The notes under the pieces were generated by a model. It searched no databases. It was not told the DNA's origin and worked only from the letters and a program-made list of their open reading frames with translations. A DNA stretch of 64,000 nt, taken from assembly GCF_009734405.1 (NCBI RefSeq), contig NZ_CP046453.1, forward strand, positions 2,294,001 through 2,358,000. The letters are read 5' to 3'. This stretch comes from Corynebacterium comes (lineage in GTDB: Bacteria > Actinomycetota > Actinomycetes > Mycobacteriales > Mycobacteriaceae). How positions within the stretch are numbered: position 1 is the stretch's first letter; the number at the start of each line of letters is the position of its first letter. This document shows, piece by piece, positions 22,939 through 31,557 of this stretch. A program made the position numbers and the translations under genes.

Positions 22939-24399
22939 TTACTCCTTGTGGTCGGCGGTACCGGCAGCGGCGGCGGCCTTTTCCTTGGCCGCCAGGGTAT
23001 CGGTGATGGTTTCGGGGTCGGGGATCAGGAACGAGCAGAGGAAGGCCAGGCCGACGATGACCGCGCCGGCCGTGATGCCCGCCGCGTAACCACCGCCGCT
23101 GTCGGCGAACAGGGTGGCCACCGCGAAGAGGATGGCGAAACTGATGCCCGCGCCGAGGTTGAAGGCACCGGCGTTCATACCGGGCAGGTAGCCCTGGTTG
23201 TCGGCCGGACTGAGCACCACGCCCAGACCGTTGAGCATGATGTTGGCGATGCCGGCGTAGGTGACGCCGATGAACAGGGAGATGGCGAAGAGCACCCAAC
23301 GGTTGGGCGCGTCCGCAATGAAGATCGCGATGATCAGGCCCAGGGTGCTGCCGAGGAGCCCGATCTGGAGGATGCGCTTGTAGCCGAGCTTCGCGGCCAG
23401 GGCACCGGCGATCGGGCCCATGACCAGACCTGCCAACGCGTACGGGGTCAGGGTGTACCAGGACACCACGTCCGCACCCATGCCGGCGCCGTTCTCCACA
23501 TCCTGCCCGAGGTTCGGGAGGAGACCGTTCATCACGGCGAAGACACCCGTCATGGTCAGCAGGGTGGTCAACAACAGTGCCCAGGTGCGGCGCTGCTTCA
23601 TGTACTCCACCGTCACCAGCGGGTGCTCCTGCCGCTTCTCGATGTTCCAGAAGGCGATGATCCCTGCCGCGCCCACTACGACGAGCACGCCGAAGAGCAG
23701 CCAGTTGGCGTCACCGAGCTTGCCGGCCTCGTTGAAGGCGGTGAGCAGCGCGCCGATGGCCACCGCCAGCGGGGCCACACCCTTCCAGTCCATGGGCGGG
23801 GTGAACTCGGCGGTGGATTCGCGGGTGAAGAGCTGCACGGTCACCACGGCGACCACGCACACCACTGCCATGACCCAGAAGATGGAGCGGAAACCGAAGT
23901 TGCCGGCCAGCCAGCCGCCCAGCAGGGCGTCCACGCCGCCGATACCGCCGTTGACGGAGGTGATGATGCCCATGAGCAGGCCGTACTGTTTCTCATTGGG
24001 GATCTGCTGGCGCAGCATGATCAGGGTGAGGGGGACGGTGGGGCCGGCGACGCCCTGGATCACGCGTCCCAGGAACAGGACCGTCACGTTCGGCGCGAGT
24101 GCGGAGACCACACAACCGACGGCGGTCAGGGCCATCATGGCGACGAGGATCTTCCGCCGCCCCACCAGGTCACCCCAGCGCGGCAGGAACAGGGAGAACA
24201 GGGCTGCCGCGGTGAAGAAGGCAGTCTGGGTCAGGCCGATCTGGGCGGCCGTGGCGCTCAGTTCCCTCTCCATCGTGGCCAGCGCGGGGGACAGCATCGA
24301 GGCATTGAGCTGGAAGGCGAAGACCGCCACCAGCAACGCGAGCACCAGAGGGATCGTCTCTGACGTCGGTGCGCGACGGACTTCTATGACATGAGACAT
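22939..24399 (-). CDS. uriT: MFS transporter, probable uridine/nucleoside importer
   Basis: This 486-aa major facilitator protein has 12-14 membrane segments and the A-like motif WGDLVGRRKILV after the second segment (about residues 76-87). The family as a whole is dominated by drug exporters, so importer function rests on the linked hydrolase and on the C. glutamicum uriT-uriH pair. AAGGTGG precedes the ATG at 24399. About 260 nt upstream is a consensus GlxR operator that covers a -10 hexamer, suggesting cAMP-dependent repression. Confidence 0.75.
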   Translation of the reverse strand: MSHVIEVRRAPTSETIPLVLALLVAVFAFQLNASMLSPALATMERELSATAAQIGLTQTAFFTAAALFSLFLPRWGDLVGRRKILVAMMALTAVGCVVSALAPNVTVLFLGRVIQGVAGPTVPLTLIMLRQQIPNEKQYGLLMGIITSVNGGIGGVDALLGGWLAGNFGFRSIFWVMAVVCVVAVVTVQLFTRESTAEFTPPMDWKGVAPLAVAIGALLTAFNEAGKLGDANWLLFGVLVVVGAAGIIAFWNIEKRQEHPLVTVEYMKQRRTWALLLTTLLTMTGVFAVMNGLLPNLGQDVENGAGMGADVVSWYTLTPYALAGLVMGPIAGALAAKLGYKRILQIGLLGSTLGLIIAIFIADAPNRWVLFAISLFIGVTYAGIANIMLNGLGVVLSPADNQGYLPGMNAGAFNLGAGISFAILFAVATLFADSGGGYAAGITAGAVIVGLAFLCSFLIPDPETITDTLAAKEKAAAAAGTADHKE

Positions 24400-24792
24400 G
24401 TAGGCACCACCTTGGGGTCAGTGGCCGGGACCTGTCTTCACGTGGCACAGGTCCCACCGGCCGAATTGCAGGGTATGAGCACATTGTCCACCCGCGCCAC
24501 CACCACTGCCAAGCACCGGCCATGACCTGCAGGCAAACGATTGCTTTCTGGCCTCAATAACCCCCGCCCGGCCGTCTCCGGAGGCGGGAGACTCCCACCC
24601 CCTTTCCCCATGTCAGCCGCATGTGACACGCGCCCACCACAACAGCGGGTCGAGTCTTTTGTGAATTATCTCACATTCGTACCCGATGTGCCGATGCCTC
24701 ACACCGACGGGGCTGCCCACGTCCACAGTCTCCCCGCGATGGGACACCCCTGTCGGGCCGCACGTCCCGACATTTCCCGGCCACACGCCCAG
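24400..24792 (-). other. Intergenic region with uriT promoter and long leader
   Basis: This stretch of 393 nt holds no credible gene. On the minus strand it contains the GlxR operator (24660-24675) with a -10 hexamer GATAAT inside it and TCGGCA at the -35 position (24689-24694, 18-nt spacer). It also contains a weaker second promoter candidate TTGGCA/GACAAT (24507-24512 and 24482-24487, 19-nt spacer), and a hairpin TGTCGGG/CCCGACA (24751-24772) after the small 57-aa gene that may end its transcript. If the GlxR-overlapped promoter is used, uriT has a leader of about 260 nt. Confidence 0.5.
24660..24694 (-). promoter_or_regulatory. GlxR (CRP-type) operator over a promoter, upstream of uriT
   Basis: TGTGAATTATCTCACA (24660-24675) matches the GlxR consensus TGTGANNTANNTCACA at every fixed base. 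On the minus strand its centre contains GATAAT (24665-24670), and TCGGCA lies 18 nt upstream (24689-24694), so binding would block the promoter. GlxR is the cAMP-responsive global regulator of corynebacteria. Confidence 0.7.
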
Positions 24793-24966
24793 CTAGTGCT
24801 TACTGAACGCCAGCCGTGCCATCCGGGTGTTGTTCACCACGAAACGGGTGAACTGATACGGAATGCTCCTCCGGGCGCGCAGGGTTCCTTCCGTCGGCAG
24901 AGGGGCTCTGCTGAAGTCGGAAACCGGCAGATCCGGGTTACGCTCGAGGTCTGGAATGTTACTCAC
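24793..24966 (-). CDS. Small 57-aa protein linked to the SQR-like gene
   Basis: This is a short open frame of 57 codons that begins with GTG at 24966 and is preceded by AAGGAGGGAG. The N-terminus reads MSNIPDLERNPDLPVSDF and the C-terminus RMARLAFSKH. It has a basic middle part (LRARRSIPYQFTRF), no cysteines, and no signal peptide or membrane segment. It starts 12 nt after the stop of the SQR-like gene on the same strand, so it is co-transcribed. I do not recognise the family. The strong ribosome site and tight spacing make it a real gene rather than chance; a role with the flavoprotein is an inference. Confidence 0.7.
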   Translation of the reverse strand: MSNIPDLERNPDLPVSDFSRAPLPTEGTLRARRSIPYQFTRFVVNNTRMARLAFSKH

Positions 24967-24978
24967 GGTTCTCCCTCC

Positions 24979-26433
24979 TTATTCCGGGATGAGATGCCAG
25001 CCCGGCCGTGCTTTGGCCTTGTAGATGAACATGTAGTGCAGCATGAGCTTGGTCCAGTGCCCCGACAGGCCGATCTCACCGCGGGTGTACCTGAGGTCAC
25101 GACCGGTGGGGAAACGTTCCTTGTCCGGGACCACCGGCACCATGACCATGGCAGCGGCCGAACCTGTGCGCAGATTCGCTCCGGCCGAGGCCACGCAGGC
25201 TGCCCCGAGCCTGGCCAACGACGCCTCGTGCGGCGTCGCCTGATCCCCCAGGCGGATGCGGTCGAGGATCGTCATCGCGACGGCCTTGCCCATCTCACCG
25301 GAGGGTTGACCCGTTCGCGGCGGCGACGGGGTGATCACGGTGCCGTTCGCGGACTTGCGCGGCGTGGAGATCTGGTGCGGCGGCGCGAAGGCGATCCCCA
25401 CCGCCCAGATATTGTCCCGGCCGGGAACCCGGTACGTGGCCGGCCAGTCGGAGGCGCGCCACTGGTCGTAGGGTTTGCCGGAGTAGTCGGCGTCGACCTT
25501 CATCAGGCCGTTGGGGGCGAACATCGTGTCACTGATGTCCGTGCCGTCCGGGGCGAAGGCCTTGAGCCCGACGCCACCGAAGGGTGGCAGCAGCATGGCG
25601 AAGTCGAAATTCAGGGCGTGATGCCTGCCGTCGAGGGTCTCGAAATGGACGACGCCCGGCTCCACCTTCTCCACGTGCGCACCGACGATGGCCTCGACGC
25701 CGCGCTCCCGGAAGAGGGATTCGGTCCACAGCTTCGAGGTGGTTTCATAGCCGCGCTGGTTGAACACCATGCCACCGACGCCGAAGTCACCCAGCTCCGC
25801 CTCGTTGGTCAGGTAGATCAGACGCGCCTTGTCCCGGACCCCCGCGGCACTCAACTCATGTTCCACGTTGAACGCATACTCAAATGCGGCTCCCTCACAC
25901 GTGCAGATGCCGTGCCCCATACCGACCACCAGGGTGCGTTCGGCGCCCTCCTTCATCTCGTCGATGACACGCCTGAGCTCTTCGGCCGCGTGGACCGCAT
26001 GGTCGGCGGTACACACCGACACCGAGTGCCCCTCCGGGCCGAGCCCCGGGGTCATCCCGAACTTCAGCTGCGGGCCGGTGGCGTTGATGAGGTAGTCGTA
26101 CCTGATACGCCGGGTCTGACCCGCGCGATCCGGGTCAGTGAACTCGATGTCCACGCCCGGGCGCGCATCCGAATCGTCCCCGTCCGGCCAGATGGCGGTC
26201 GCCTTCGCCTGATGGAAGGTGACCCCGAGCCGCTGATAGACGGGTGCGAGCTTGAACAGCACCTTCTTCGCCTTCATCCGCCCGACGCCGACCCAGATGT
26301 TGCTGGGGATCCAGTTCCAGTCGGCATTCGGGGAGACGACCGTGAGTGTGGAACCGGAGGGTAGTCTCCGGCTGAGATGGAGGGCCGCGGTGTGCCCGGA
26401 GATACCCGCGCCCAGGATGACAATGTCCGCCAT
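24979..26433 (-). CDS. SQR-like FAD-dependent NAD(P)/disulfide oxidoreductase
   Basis: This 484-aa flavoprotein has the FAD-binding N-terminus IVILGAGISGHTAALHLS (about 4-21) and a second nucleotide-binding stretch, TLVVGMGHGICTCEGAAFEY, near 150-170. The CTC motif there and the overall layout resemble sulfide:quinone oxidoreductases. It also resembles other members of the same disulfide-oxidoreductase class, such as type II NADH dehydrogenases, so sulfide oxidation is likely but not proven. The start at 26433 has AGGAGC about 6 nt upstream. The upstream region carries a 35-bp inverted repeat, and a 57-aa gene follows. Confidence 0.78.
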   Translation of the reverse strand: MADIVILGAGISGHTAALHLSRRLPSGSTLTVVSPNADWNWIPSNIWVGVGRMKAKKVLFKLAPVYQRLGVTFHQAKATAIWPDGDDSDARPGVDIEFTDPDRAGQTRRIRYDYLINATGPQLKFGMTPGLGPEGHSVSVCTADHAVHAAEELRRVIDEMKEGAERTLVVGMGHGICTCEGAAFEYAFNVEHELSAAGVRDKARLIYLTNEAELGDFGVGGMVFNQRGYETTSKLWTESLFRERGVEAIVGAHVEKVEPGVVHFETLDGRHHALNFDFAMLLPPFGGVGLKAFAPDGTDISDTMFAPNGLMKVDADYSGKPYDQWRASDWPATYRVPGRDNIWAVGIAFAPPHQISTPRKSANGTVITPSPPRTGQPSGEMGKAVAMTILDRIRLGDQATPHEASLARLGAACVASAGANLRTGSAAAMVMVPVVPDKERFPTGRDLRYTRGEIGLSGHWTKLMLHYMFIYKAKARPGWHLIPE

Positions 26434-26481
26434 GACTGCTCCTGTAGGTGATGCTGGGTGGATGATGTGTCCTACCCGCAC

Positions 26482-26516
26482 CATATGCCTGCAGGGGTAT
26501 CCGGGGCAGGCGTATG
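26482..26516. promoter_or_regulatory. Inverted repeat upstream of the SQR-like gene
   Basis: CATATGCCTGC (26482-26492) and GCAGGCGTATG (26506-26516) form 11-bp arms with one mismatch and a 13-bp spacer, about 50 bp before the SQR-like start. The spacer contains GGGGTATCC. This looks like an operator, but the regulator is unknown. Confidence 0.5.
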
Positions 26517-26541
26517 ACGATCACAATTCCACACCAATGAC

Positions 26542-26590
26542 CGACGCCCCGCCCCTCCGGCGCGGATCACGGGCCGGAGGGGCGGGGCGT
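26542..26590 (-). terminator. Terminator downstream of the CoA-transferase gene
   Basis: Perfect 18-bp arms GACGCCCCGCCCCTCCGG (26542-26559) and its complement (26573-26590) have a 13-nt loop and lie 14 nt after the stop of the CoA-transferase gene. No long T-run follows. Confidence 0.7.
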
Positions 26591-26604
26591 CAAGAAGCGG
26601 CAGG

Positions 26605-28107
26605 CTACTTCTTCATGGAGCCGGTCTCGAGCAGACGCTCATGGAAGGACAGAGCGGTTGCGAGGTCGTGCGGGGTGTGGTGGAACTTGGACTTGGAGGC
26701 GCGCTCGACATACTCCTCGAGCAGCGGGCGGTAGTCCGGGTGTGCCACGGCGATCATCTTGGCGGTGCGGTCACGCGGAGCCAGGCCACGCAGGTCAGCG
26801 ACACCGTACTCGGTGATGACGACCATGGCGTCGTGCTCGGTGTGGTCGATGTGGGAGGCGAAGGGGACGACGGCGGAGATCGCGCCACCCTTGGCGTCCG
26901 ACGGGGAGATGAAGGTGGAGATGCGCGCGTTGCGGGTGAAGTCACCGGAACCGCCGATGCCGTTCATGATGCGCTGACCGGCCACGTGGGTGGAGTTGAT
27001 GTTGCCGTAGATGTCGGCCTCGATCATGCCGTTGGAGGAGATCAGGCCCACGCGGCGGATGACCTCCGGGTGGTTGGAGACCTGCAGCGGGCGGGTGATG
27101 ATGTGCTTGCGGTAGCGCTTGGCCTCCGCGTTCATCTTCTCGGCGTACTCCGGGGACAGCGAGAAGGAGGTGGCGGACGCGACGGTCATCTTGCCGGCGT
27201 CGATCAGGTCGACCATGCCGTCCTGGATGACCTCGGTGTAGGCCTCGATGTTCTCGAACTTGGAGTCCAGCAGGCCCGCCATCACGGCGTTGGGAACGTT
27301 GCCCACGCCGGACTGCATGACGTAGTTGTCGTACGCCAGGCGACCACCCTGGACCTCACCCTCGAGGAAGTCGAGGAAGTAACCGGCGATCTTCCGGGAC
27401 TGCTCGTCCACCGGCTTGAAGGGGGCGTTACGGTCCGGGGCATCGGTCTCGACGACGGCGACGACCTTGGTCACGTCGATGTCGATGTAGGTGTTGCCGA
27501 TACGGTCACCGGTGTGCACGATCGGGATCGGCGTACGGTTCGGCAGGTGACCGATGCGGTGGATGTCCGCCATGCCCTCGAGGTCGAGGGACTGCCAGGA
27601 GTTGACCTCGATGATGATCTTCTTGGCCGCGTCCAGGTAGTCGACGTTGTTGCCCACGCCGGAGGACGGGATCAGGTGACCCTCCTCGGTGATGCGGGTG
27701 ACCTCGACGACGGCGACGTCCAGCTTTCCGTAGAAGCCGTGCTCCACGTACTGGCCGGAATGGGACAGGTGGATGTCCTGGTACTTCATCTCGCCGGCGT
27801 TGATGGCGTTACGCATGATCGGGTCAGACTGGTACGGCATGCGGTAGTTGATCGCGCCGGCCTCAGCCATGACGCCGTCACAGTCCGGTGCGGTGGAGGC
27901 GCCGGTGAAGACGTCGATCTTGTAGGAGTCGCCCTTCGCCTGCGCCTCCTTGGCACGCTTGGCGATCGCGGTCGGCAGCGCCTTCGGGTAGGCGGCCCCG
28001 GTGAAGCCGGACATTCCGACCTTGTCACCGTTGTCGATGAGCTGGGCTGCCTCGTCAGCAGACATGACCTTGCCGCGCAGCAGAGCGTTGGCGATCCGAT
28101 CGGACAT
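26605..28107 (-). CDS. cat: Acetyl-CoA hydrolase / succinyl-CoA:acetate CoA-transferase
   Basis: This 500-aa class I CoA-transferase belongs to the Cat1/AarC group that exchanges CoA between acetate and succinyl-CoA or related acyl-CoAs. The GVGNVPNAVMAGLL block (about 266-279) and the following EAYTEVIQDGMVDLI region, which is expected to carry the catalytic glutamate, are both clear. Length matches the family. The start at 28107 has AGGAGGT about 6 nt upstream. In C. glutamicum the same gene precedes the dus/pho/pst block. A link to RamA-controlled acetate metabolism is plausible. Confidence 0.9.
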   Translation of the reverse strand: MSDRIANALLRGKVMSADEAAQLIDNGDKVGMSGFTGAAYPKALPTAIAKRAKEAQAKGDSYKIDVFTGASTAPDCDGVMAEAGAINYRMPYQSDPIMRNAINAGEMKYQDIHLSHSGQYVEHGFYGKLDVAVVEVTRITEEGHLIPSSGVGNNVDYLDAAKKIIIEVNSWQSLDLEGMADIHRIGHLPNRTPIPIVHTGDRIGNTYIDIDVTKVVAVVETDAPDRNAPFKPVDEQSRKIAGYFLDFLEGEVQGGRLAYDNYVMQSGVGNVPNAVMAGLLDSKFENIEAYTEVIQDGMVDLIDAGKMTVASATSFSLSPEYAEKMNAEAKRYRKHIITRPLQVSNHPEVIRRVGLISSNGMIEADIYGNINSTHVAGQRIMNGIGGSGDFTRNARISTFISPSDAKGGAISAVVPFASHIDHTEHDAMVVITEYGVADLRGLAPRDRTAKMIAVAHPDYRPLLEEYVERASKSKFHHTPHDLATALSFHERLLETGSMKK

Positions 28108-28370
28108 TAAGTACCTCCTGATTATCGGGCCATCACATGGATGCGACCCGCAATGTCTGAATACGTGGTTGGCTGGCACCGACCCCGACCGATCAGTGTC
28201 GGTTCGGTTACATTCAAGCCGTTTAGTTACGGTGACCACATTAGCGGAGTTCGCGGGAACCCGTGGCAATGCGCGCACCTCCATTAATGGTACGTCACCA
28301 GCAGGAGGACCTGCGCCCGCCCATACGTCATGGTTTGGGCGCGACCACCCCCAGGGGGGACAATGAGGGG

Positions 28371-29516
28371 GTGACTGTGAAGATCGGATCCCTGACGCTG
28401 AATTCCCCCGTGATACTCGCCCCGATGGCGGGTGTCACCAACGTGGCGTTCCGCACCCTGTGCCGCGAACAGGAGATCGAGAGGACGGGCACCGTCTCCG
28501 GCCTCTACGTCTGCGAGATGATCACCGCCCGCGCCCTGGTCGAACGCAATGAGAAGACCCTCCACATGACCACCTTCGCCCCGGACGAGACCCCACGCAG
28601 CATGCAGCTGTACACGACAGATCCGGAGTACACGTACAAGGCCGCGAAGATGATCGTCGACGAGAACATGGCCGACCACATCGACATGAACTTCGGCTGC
28701 CCCGTCCCCAAGGTCACCAGGCGGGGCGGCGGCTCGGCCATCCCCTACAAGCGTCGCCTCTTCGGCAACATCGTCGCAGCCGCCGTCAAAGCCACAGAGG
28801 GCACCGACATCCCCGTGACCGTGAAGTTCCGCGTCGGCATCGACGACGAACACCACACGCATCTCGACGCCGGGCGCATCGCCGTCGAGGAGGGTGCGGC
28901 GGCCGTGACCCTCCACGCGCGCACCGCCGCCCAGCGCTATTCGGGTGCCGCCGACTGGTCGCAGATCACCCGCCTGGTCGAGCATCTGGACGGCTCCGGG
29001 ATCCCGGTGCTGGGCAACGGCGACATCTTCGCCGCCGGCGACGCCCGCCGGATGATGGACGAGACCGGCTGCGACGGCGTCGTCGTCGGTCGCGGCTGTC
29101 TGGGCCGCCCCTGGCTCTTCGCCGAGCTCTCGGCCGAACTGCGCGGAGAGGCCCCACCCGCCGCACCCACCCTCGGCGAAGTGACCCGCATCATCATCCG
29201 TCACGCCGAACTCCTCGCCGAGCACGACGGCGAAACCCAGGCCTGCCGCGACCTGCGCAAGCACATGGGCTGGTACCTCCGCGGTTTCCCGGTCGGCGGG
29301 GAACTGCGCGCCAACCTGGCACGCATCACCACTCTCGCGGAACTGCGCGAGCAGCTCGCCCCGTGGGCGGACTCGGAGGTTGCCGCCGAAGGTTCCGACG
29401 ACGCCCGCGGCCGCCAGGGCTCCCCCTCGAAGGTCACCCTCCCCGAGGGCTGGCTCGACGATCCGGAGGACGCCACCGTTCCCGTCGGCGCCGAGATCAT
29501 GCACTCCGGCGGCTAG
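28371..29516 (+). CDS. dusB: tRNA-dihydrouridine synthase
   Basis: DusB (381 aa) reduces uridine to dihydrouridine in the D-loop of tRNAs, using FMN. The barrel starts with SPVILAPMAGVTNVAFRTLC (about 12-31), and the catalytic cysteine is in MNFGCPVPKVTRRGGG (about 105-120). The C-terminal helical domain ends in a Ser/Asp-rich tail. The GTG at 28371 is the best start: GGGGGACAATGAGGGG precedes it, and a longer open frame lacks a ribosome site. It diverges from the CoA-transferase gene. Confidence 0.9.
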   Translation: MTVKIGSLTLNSPVILAPMAGVTNVAFRTLCREQEIERTGTVSGLYVCEMITARALVERNEKTLHMTTFAPDETPRSMQLYTTDPEYTYKAAKMIVDENMADHIDMNFGCPVPKVTRRGGGSAIPYKRRLFGNIVAAAVKATEGTDIPVTVKFRVGIDDEHHTHLDAGRIAVEEGAAAVTLHARTAAQRYSGAADWSQITRLVEHLDGSGIPVLGNGDIFAAGDARRMMDETGCDGVVVGRGCLGRPWLFAELSAELRGEAPPAAPTLGEVTRIIIRHAELLAEHDGETQACRDLRKHMGWYLRGFPVGGELRANLARITTLAELREQLAPWADSEVAAEGSDDARGRQGSPSKVTLPEGWLDDPEDATVPVGAEIMHSGG

Positions 29517-29579
29517 GTTCTCCGCCGTTCTTCGAGGCCGGGCAAGCATTGTGACGTAGCTCAACTTATGATGGTTCAC

Positions 29580-30317
29580 ATGCGTATCGCCTACCGTGAA
29601 CATCTGGATAATTTCTCCCATGACCTCATCGTCATGTGCGACACCGTGCGCTCCATCATGTCCGACGCCTCCGAATCGCTGCTGACCGCCTCGCTCGAGC
29701 CGGCCGAGCACGCGCTGTCCACCGCCGACAAACTGGATGAGGTCCGCATCCGCTGCGAGGACCGCGCCGTCGAGCTGCTCGCCCTGGAAGGTCCCGTCGC
29801 ACGCGATCTCCGGCAGGTCGTCTCCTCGATCTACATCGTCGAGGACTTCGCCCGGATGGGCGCGCTGGCCATGCACATCGCCAAGTCCGCACGTCGGCGC
29901 CACCCGGACCACGCACTCCCCCAGCCGCTGGTCGGCTATTTCCAGGAAATGGCCCGCCTGGTCAGTGAGATGGGCGACAAGACCCGCGACATCCTCGTCG
30001 ATCCGAACGCCGACGTGGCACTCATTCTGAACGAGGACGACGACGCGGTCGATGACCTCCACGGCTACATCCTGACCATGCTCACTCAGCGGGACTGGCC
30101 CCACTCCACCCGCGCGGCAGTGGATGTCGCCCTCCTCGCGCGCTTCTACGAGCGCTACGCCGACCACTGCGTCAACGTGGCGGCCCGCATCGTCTACCTG
30201 AGTTCGGGTCTCAGCCAGGACGACTACATCGCGAAGAAGAAACGCGACAGCGCTGAGGCCGACATTGAGGCGCGCTTCGCCGAGCTGGAACGCCAGTTCG
30301 CCCGACGCGGAGACTAG
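29580..30317 (+). CDS. phoU: Phosphate uptake regulator PhoU
   Basis: PhoU (245 aa) has two three-helix bundles with metal-binding repeats; VEDFARMGALAMHIA (about 88-102) and FYERYADHCVNVA (about 192-204) are the E/DxxxD motifs. It damps Pst transport and signals phosphate sufficiency to the two-component system. The start at 29580 was preferred because a -10 hexamer TATGAT (29566-29571) ends 8 nt before it, fitting a leaderless transcript; an ATG at 29568 is inside this hexamer. Its stop overlaps that of the P450 gene in CTAG. It is separated from pstB by that P450 gene. Confidence 0.93.
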   Translation: MRIAYREHLDNFSHDLIVMCDTVRSIMSDASESLLTASLEPAEHALSTADKLDEVRIRCEDRAVELLALEGPVARDLRQVVSSIYIVEDFARMGALAMHIAKSARRRHPDHALPQPLVGYFQEMARLVSEMGDKTRDILVDPNADVALILNEDDDAVDDLHGYILTMLTQRDWPHSTRAAVDVALLARFYERYADHCVNVAARIVYLSSGLSQDDYIAKKKRDSAEADIEARFAELERQFARRGD

Positions 30318-31453
30318 ACGCGTTCCAGTTCCACCGGGAGCGAGCGCCATCCGCCCACCGGATGCACGGCGCGGGTGGGCGGAGCCGCAGAAGGTGAAAC
30401 CCGGGCCAGCGCGAGCAGTTCCTCCACCAGCGCCCGCAGCTCGAGGATGGACAGGGGCTTGCCCGGGCAGTAGTGGGGACCGGCCCCCCACACCAGGTTG
30501 TGGCCGGCGTTGCCCTCCGGATCGAAGCCGTCGGGCTCCGGGAACCTCACCGGATCCCGGTTCGCGGCCGTCCAGTGGATGCGCACACGCTGTCCGGCGG
30601 GCAGATCCACGCCTCCCACCGTCACCGGACAGTTGGTCACCCGGCGATTGGTGACGAACGGGTTGTCCTGCCGCAGCAGCTCATCAGCGATAGCGGTGAA
30701 CTCGGTCCGGGAGACGCCCTCCCGCAGTCGTTCCTGCAGCGTCGGGTCGTGTGTCAGACCGTGCAGAATGACGCCGATGCTCAAGGCCATCGAACCGAGG
30801 TCACCGCCCGTCCAGTTGCGCAGGATGGAGACGATCTCCGGGAATTCGAGGTTCCGGCCCAGGCTGGTGTCGTGGACGAGCTCGCAGGTGACGTCGTCGA
30901 AGGCGGCCGGATCCTCCAGCCTGGGTCGGACCACCTCAGCGATGATCTCATCGAATGCCGCCGCCACTGCCGCCGTCCGATCGCGGTCGCCGGATCGCGT
31001 GGCGGCGAAATTCTCCACCACCCACCCGATGAGCTTCTCCTCCAGCTCGGTCGGCCAGCCCAGCCACGCCGTCATCGCCCGCACCGCGAAACGGGCCCCG
31101 ATGTCGGACACCGCATCCACCTGCACGCTGTCCGCGCTGAACGTCTGGCTGACCACCTCGCGCGCGATGCGTCGGAAAGCAACCTCATGCTTATCCACGA
31201 CCGCGGGGGCCAGATACGCGTCAATCAGCGCGCGGAAGCGCGCGTGTTCTTCCCCGTCGAGCCCGTTGGGCAGCTGCAGATGTGCGGAGACCCCGGAGCT
31301 GAACCGCTGCGGGTCGGTGGCGACCTCCACCGCTTCCGCATGCCCGGCCACCAGCACCTCCCCTGAGGATGTGTGCACGACCGGACACCGCGGGTAAGCG
31401 AGAAGCTCGTCTCCGAATTCGCGCGGATCCCGGCCACTCGGATCAACAGTCAC
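30314..31453 (-). CDS. Cytochrome P450
   Basis: This 379-aa haem monooxygenase carries the cysteine-ligand loop WGAGPHYCPGKPLSILELR near 335-353 and the ExxR motif as ELLR in IADELLRQDNPF (about 252-263). The oxygen-binding I-helix reads NWTGGDLGSMALS (about 215-227), which lacks the usual acid-threonine pair. No ferredoxin or reductase gene is nearby, and the substrate is unknown. GAGGAAGAGGA precedes the GTG start. It sits between phoU and pstB, an interruption of the C. glutamicum order, suggesting insertion of an accessory gene. Confidence 0.9.
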   Translation of the reverse strand: MTVDPSGRDPREFGDELLAYPRCPVVHTSSGEVLVAGHAEAVEVATDPQRFSSGVSAHLQLPNGLDGEEHARFRALIDAYLAPAVVDKHEVAFRRIAREVVSQTFSADSVQVDAVSDIGARFAVRAMTAWLGWPTELEEKLIGWVVENFAATRSGDRDRTAAVAAAFDEIIAEVVRPRLEDPAAFDDVTCELVHDTSLGRNLEFPEIVSILRNWTGGDLGSMALSIGVILHGLTHDPTLQERLREGVSRTEFTAIADELLRQDNPFVTNRRVTNCPVTVGGVDLPAGQRVRIHWTAANRDPVRFPEPDGFDPEGNAGHNLVWGAGPHYCPGKPLSILELRALVEELLALARVSPSAAPPTRAVHPVGGWRSLPVELERV

Positions 31454-31501
31454 GTCTTGTCCTCTTCCTCAGTCGGGGTATGTCCTTTCCCCAGAGTAGA
31501 G

Positions 31502-31540
31502 CGACGGGCCCCTGACGCGCAGTGCGTCAGGGGCCCGTCG
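31502..31540 (-). terminator. Terminator of the pst operon
   Basis: Perfect 17-bp arms CGACGGGCCCCTGACGC (31502-31518) and GCGTCAGGGGCCCGTCG (31524-31540) have a 5-nt loop and lie 17 nt after the pstB stop codon. There is no T-run. Confidence 0.8.
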
Positions 31541-31557
31541 TGCCAGGTGTAGCGGAT

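Noticed and set aside
22066..24363. 765-codon open frame antisense to uriT and uriH
   Set aside because: The sequence is rich in Gly/His/Asp/Arg with no domain. The minus strand holds two well-defined genes with ribosome sites.
28284..30491. 735-codon open frame antisense to dusB and phoU
   Set aside because: Spans two well-identified plus-strand genes and has no coherent protein features.
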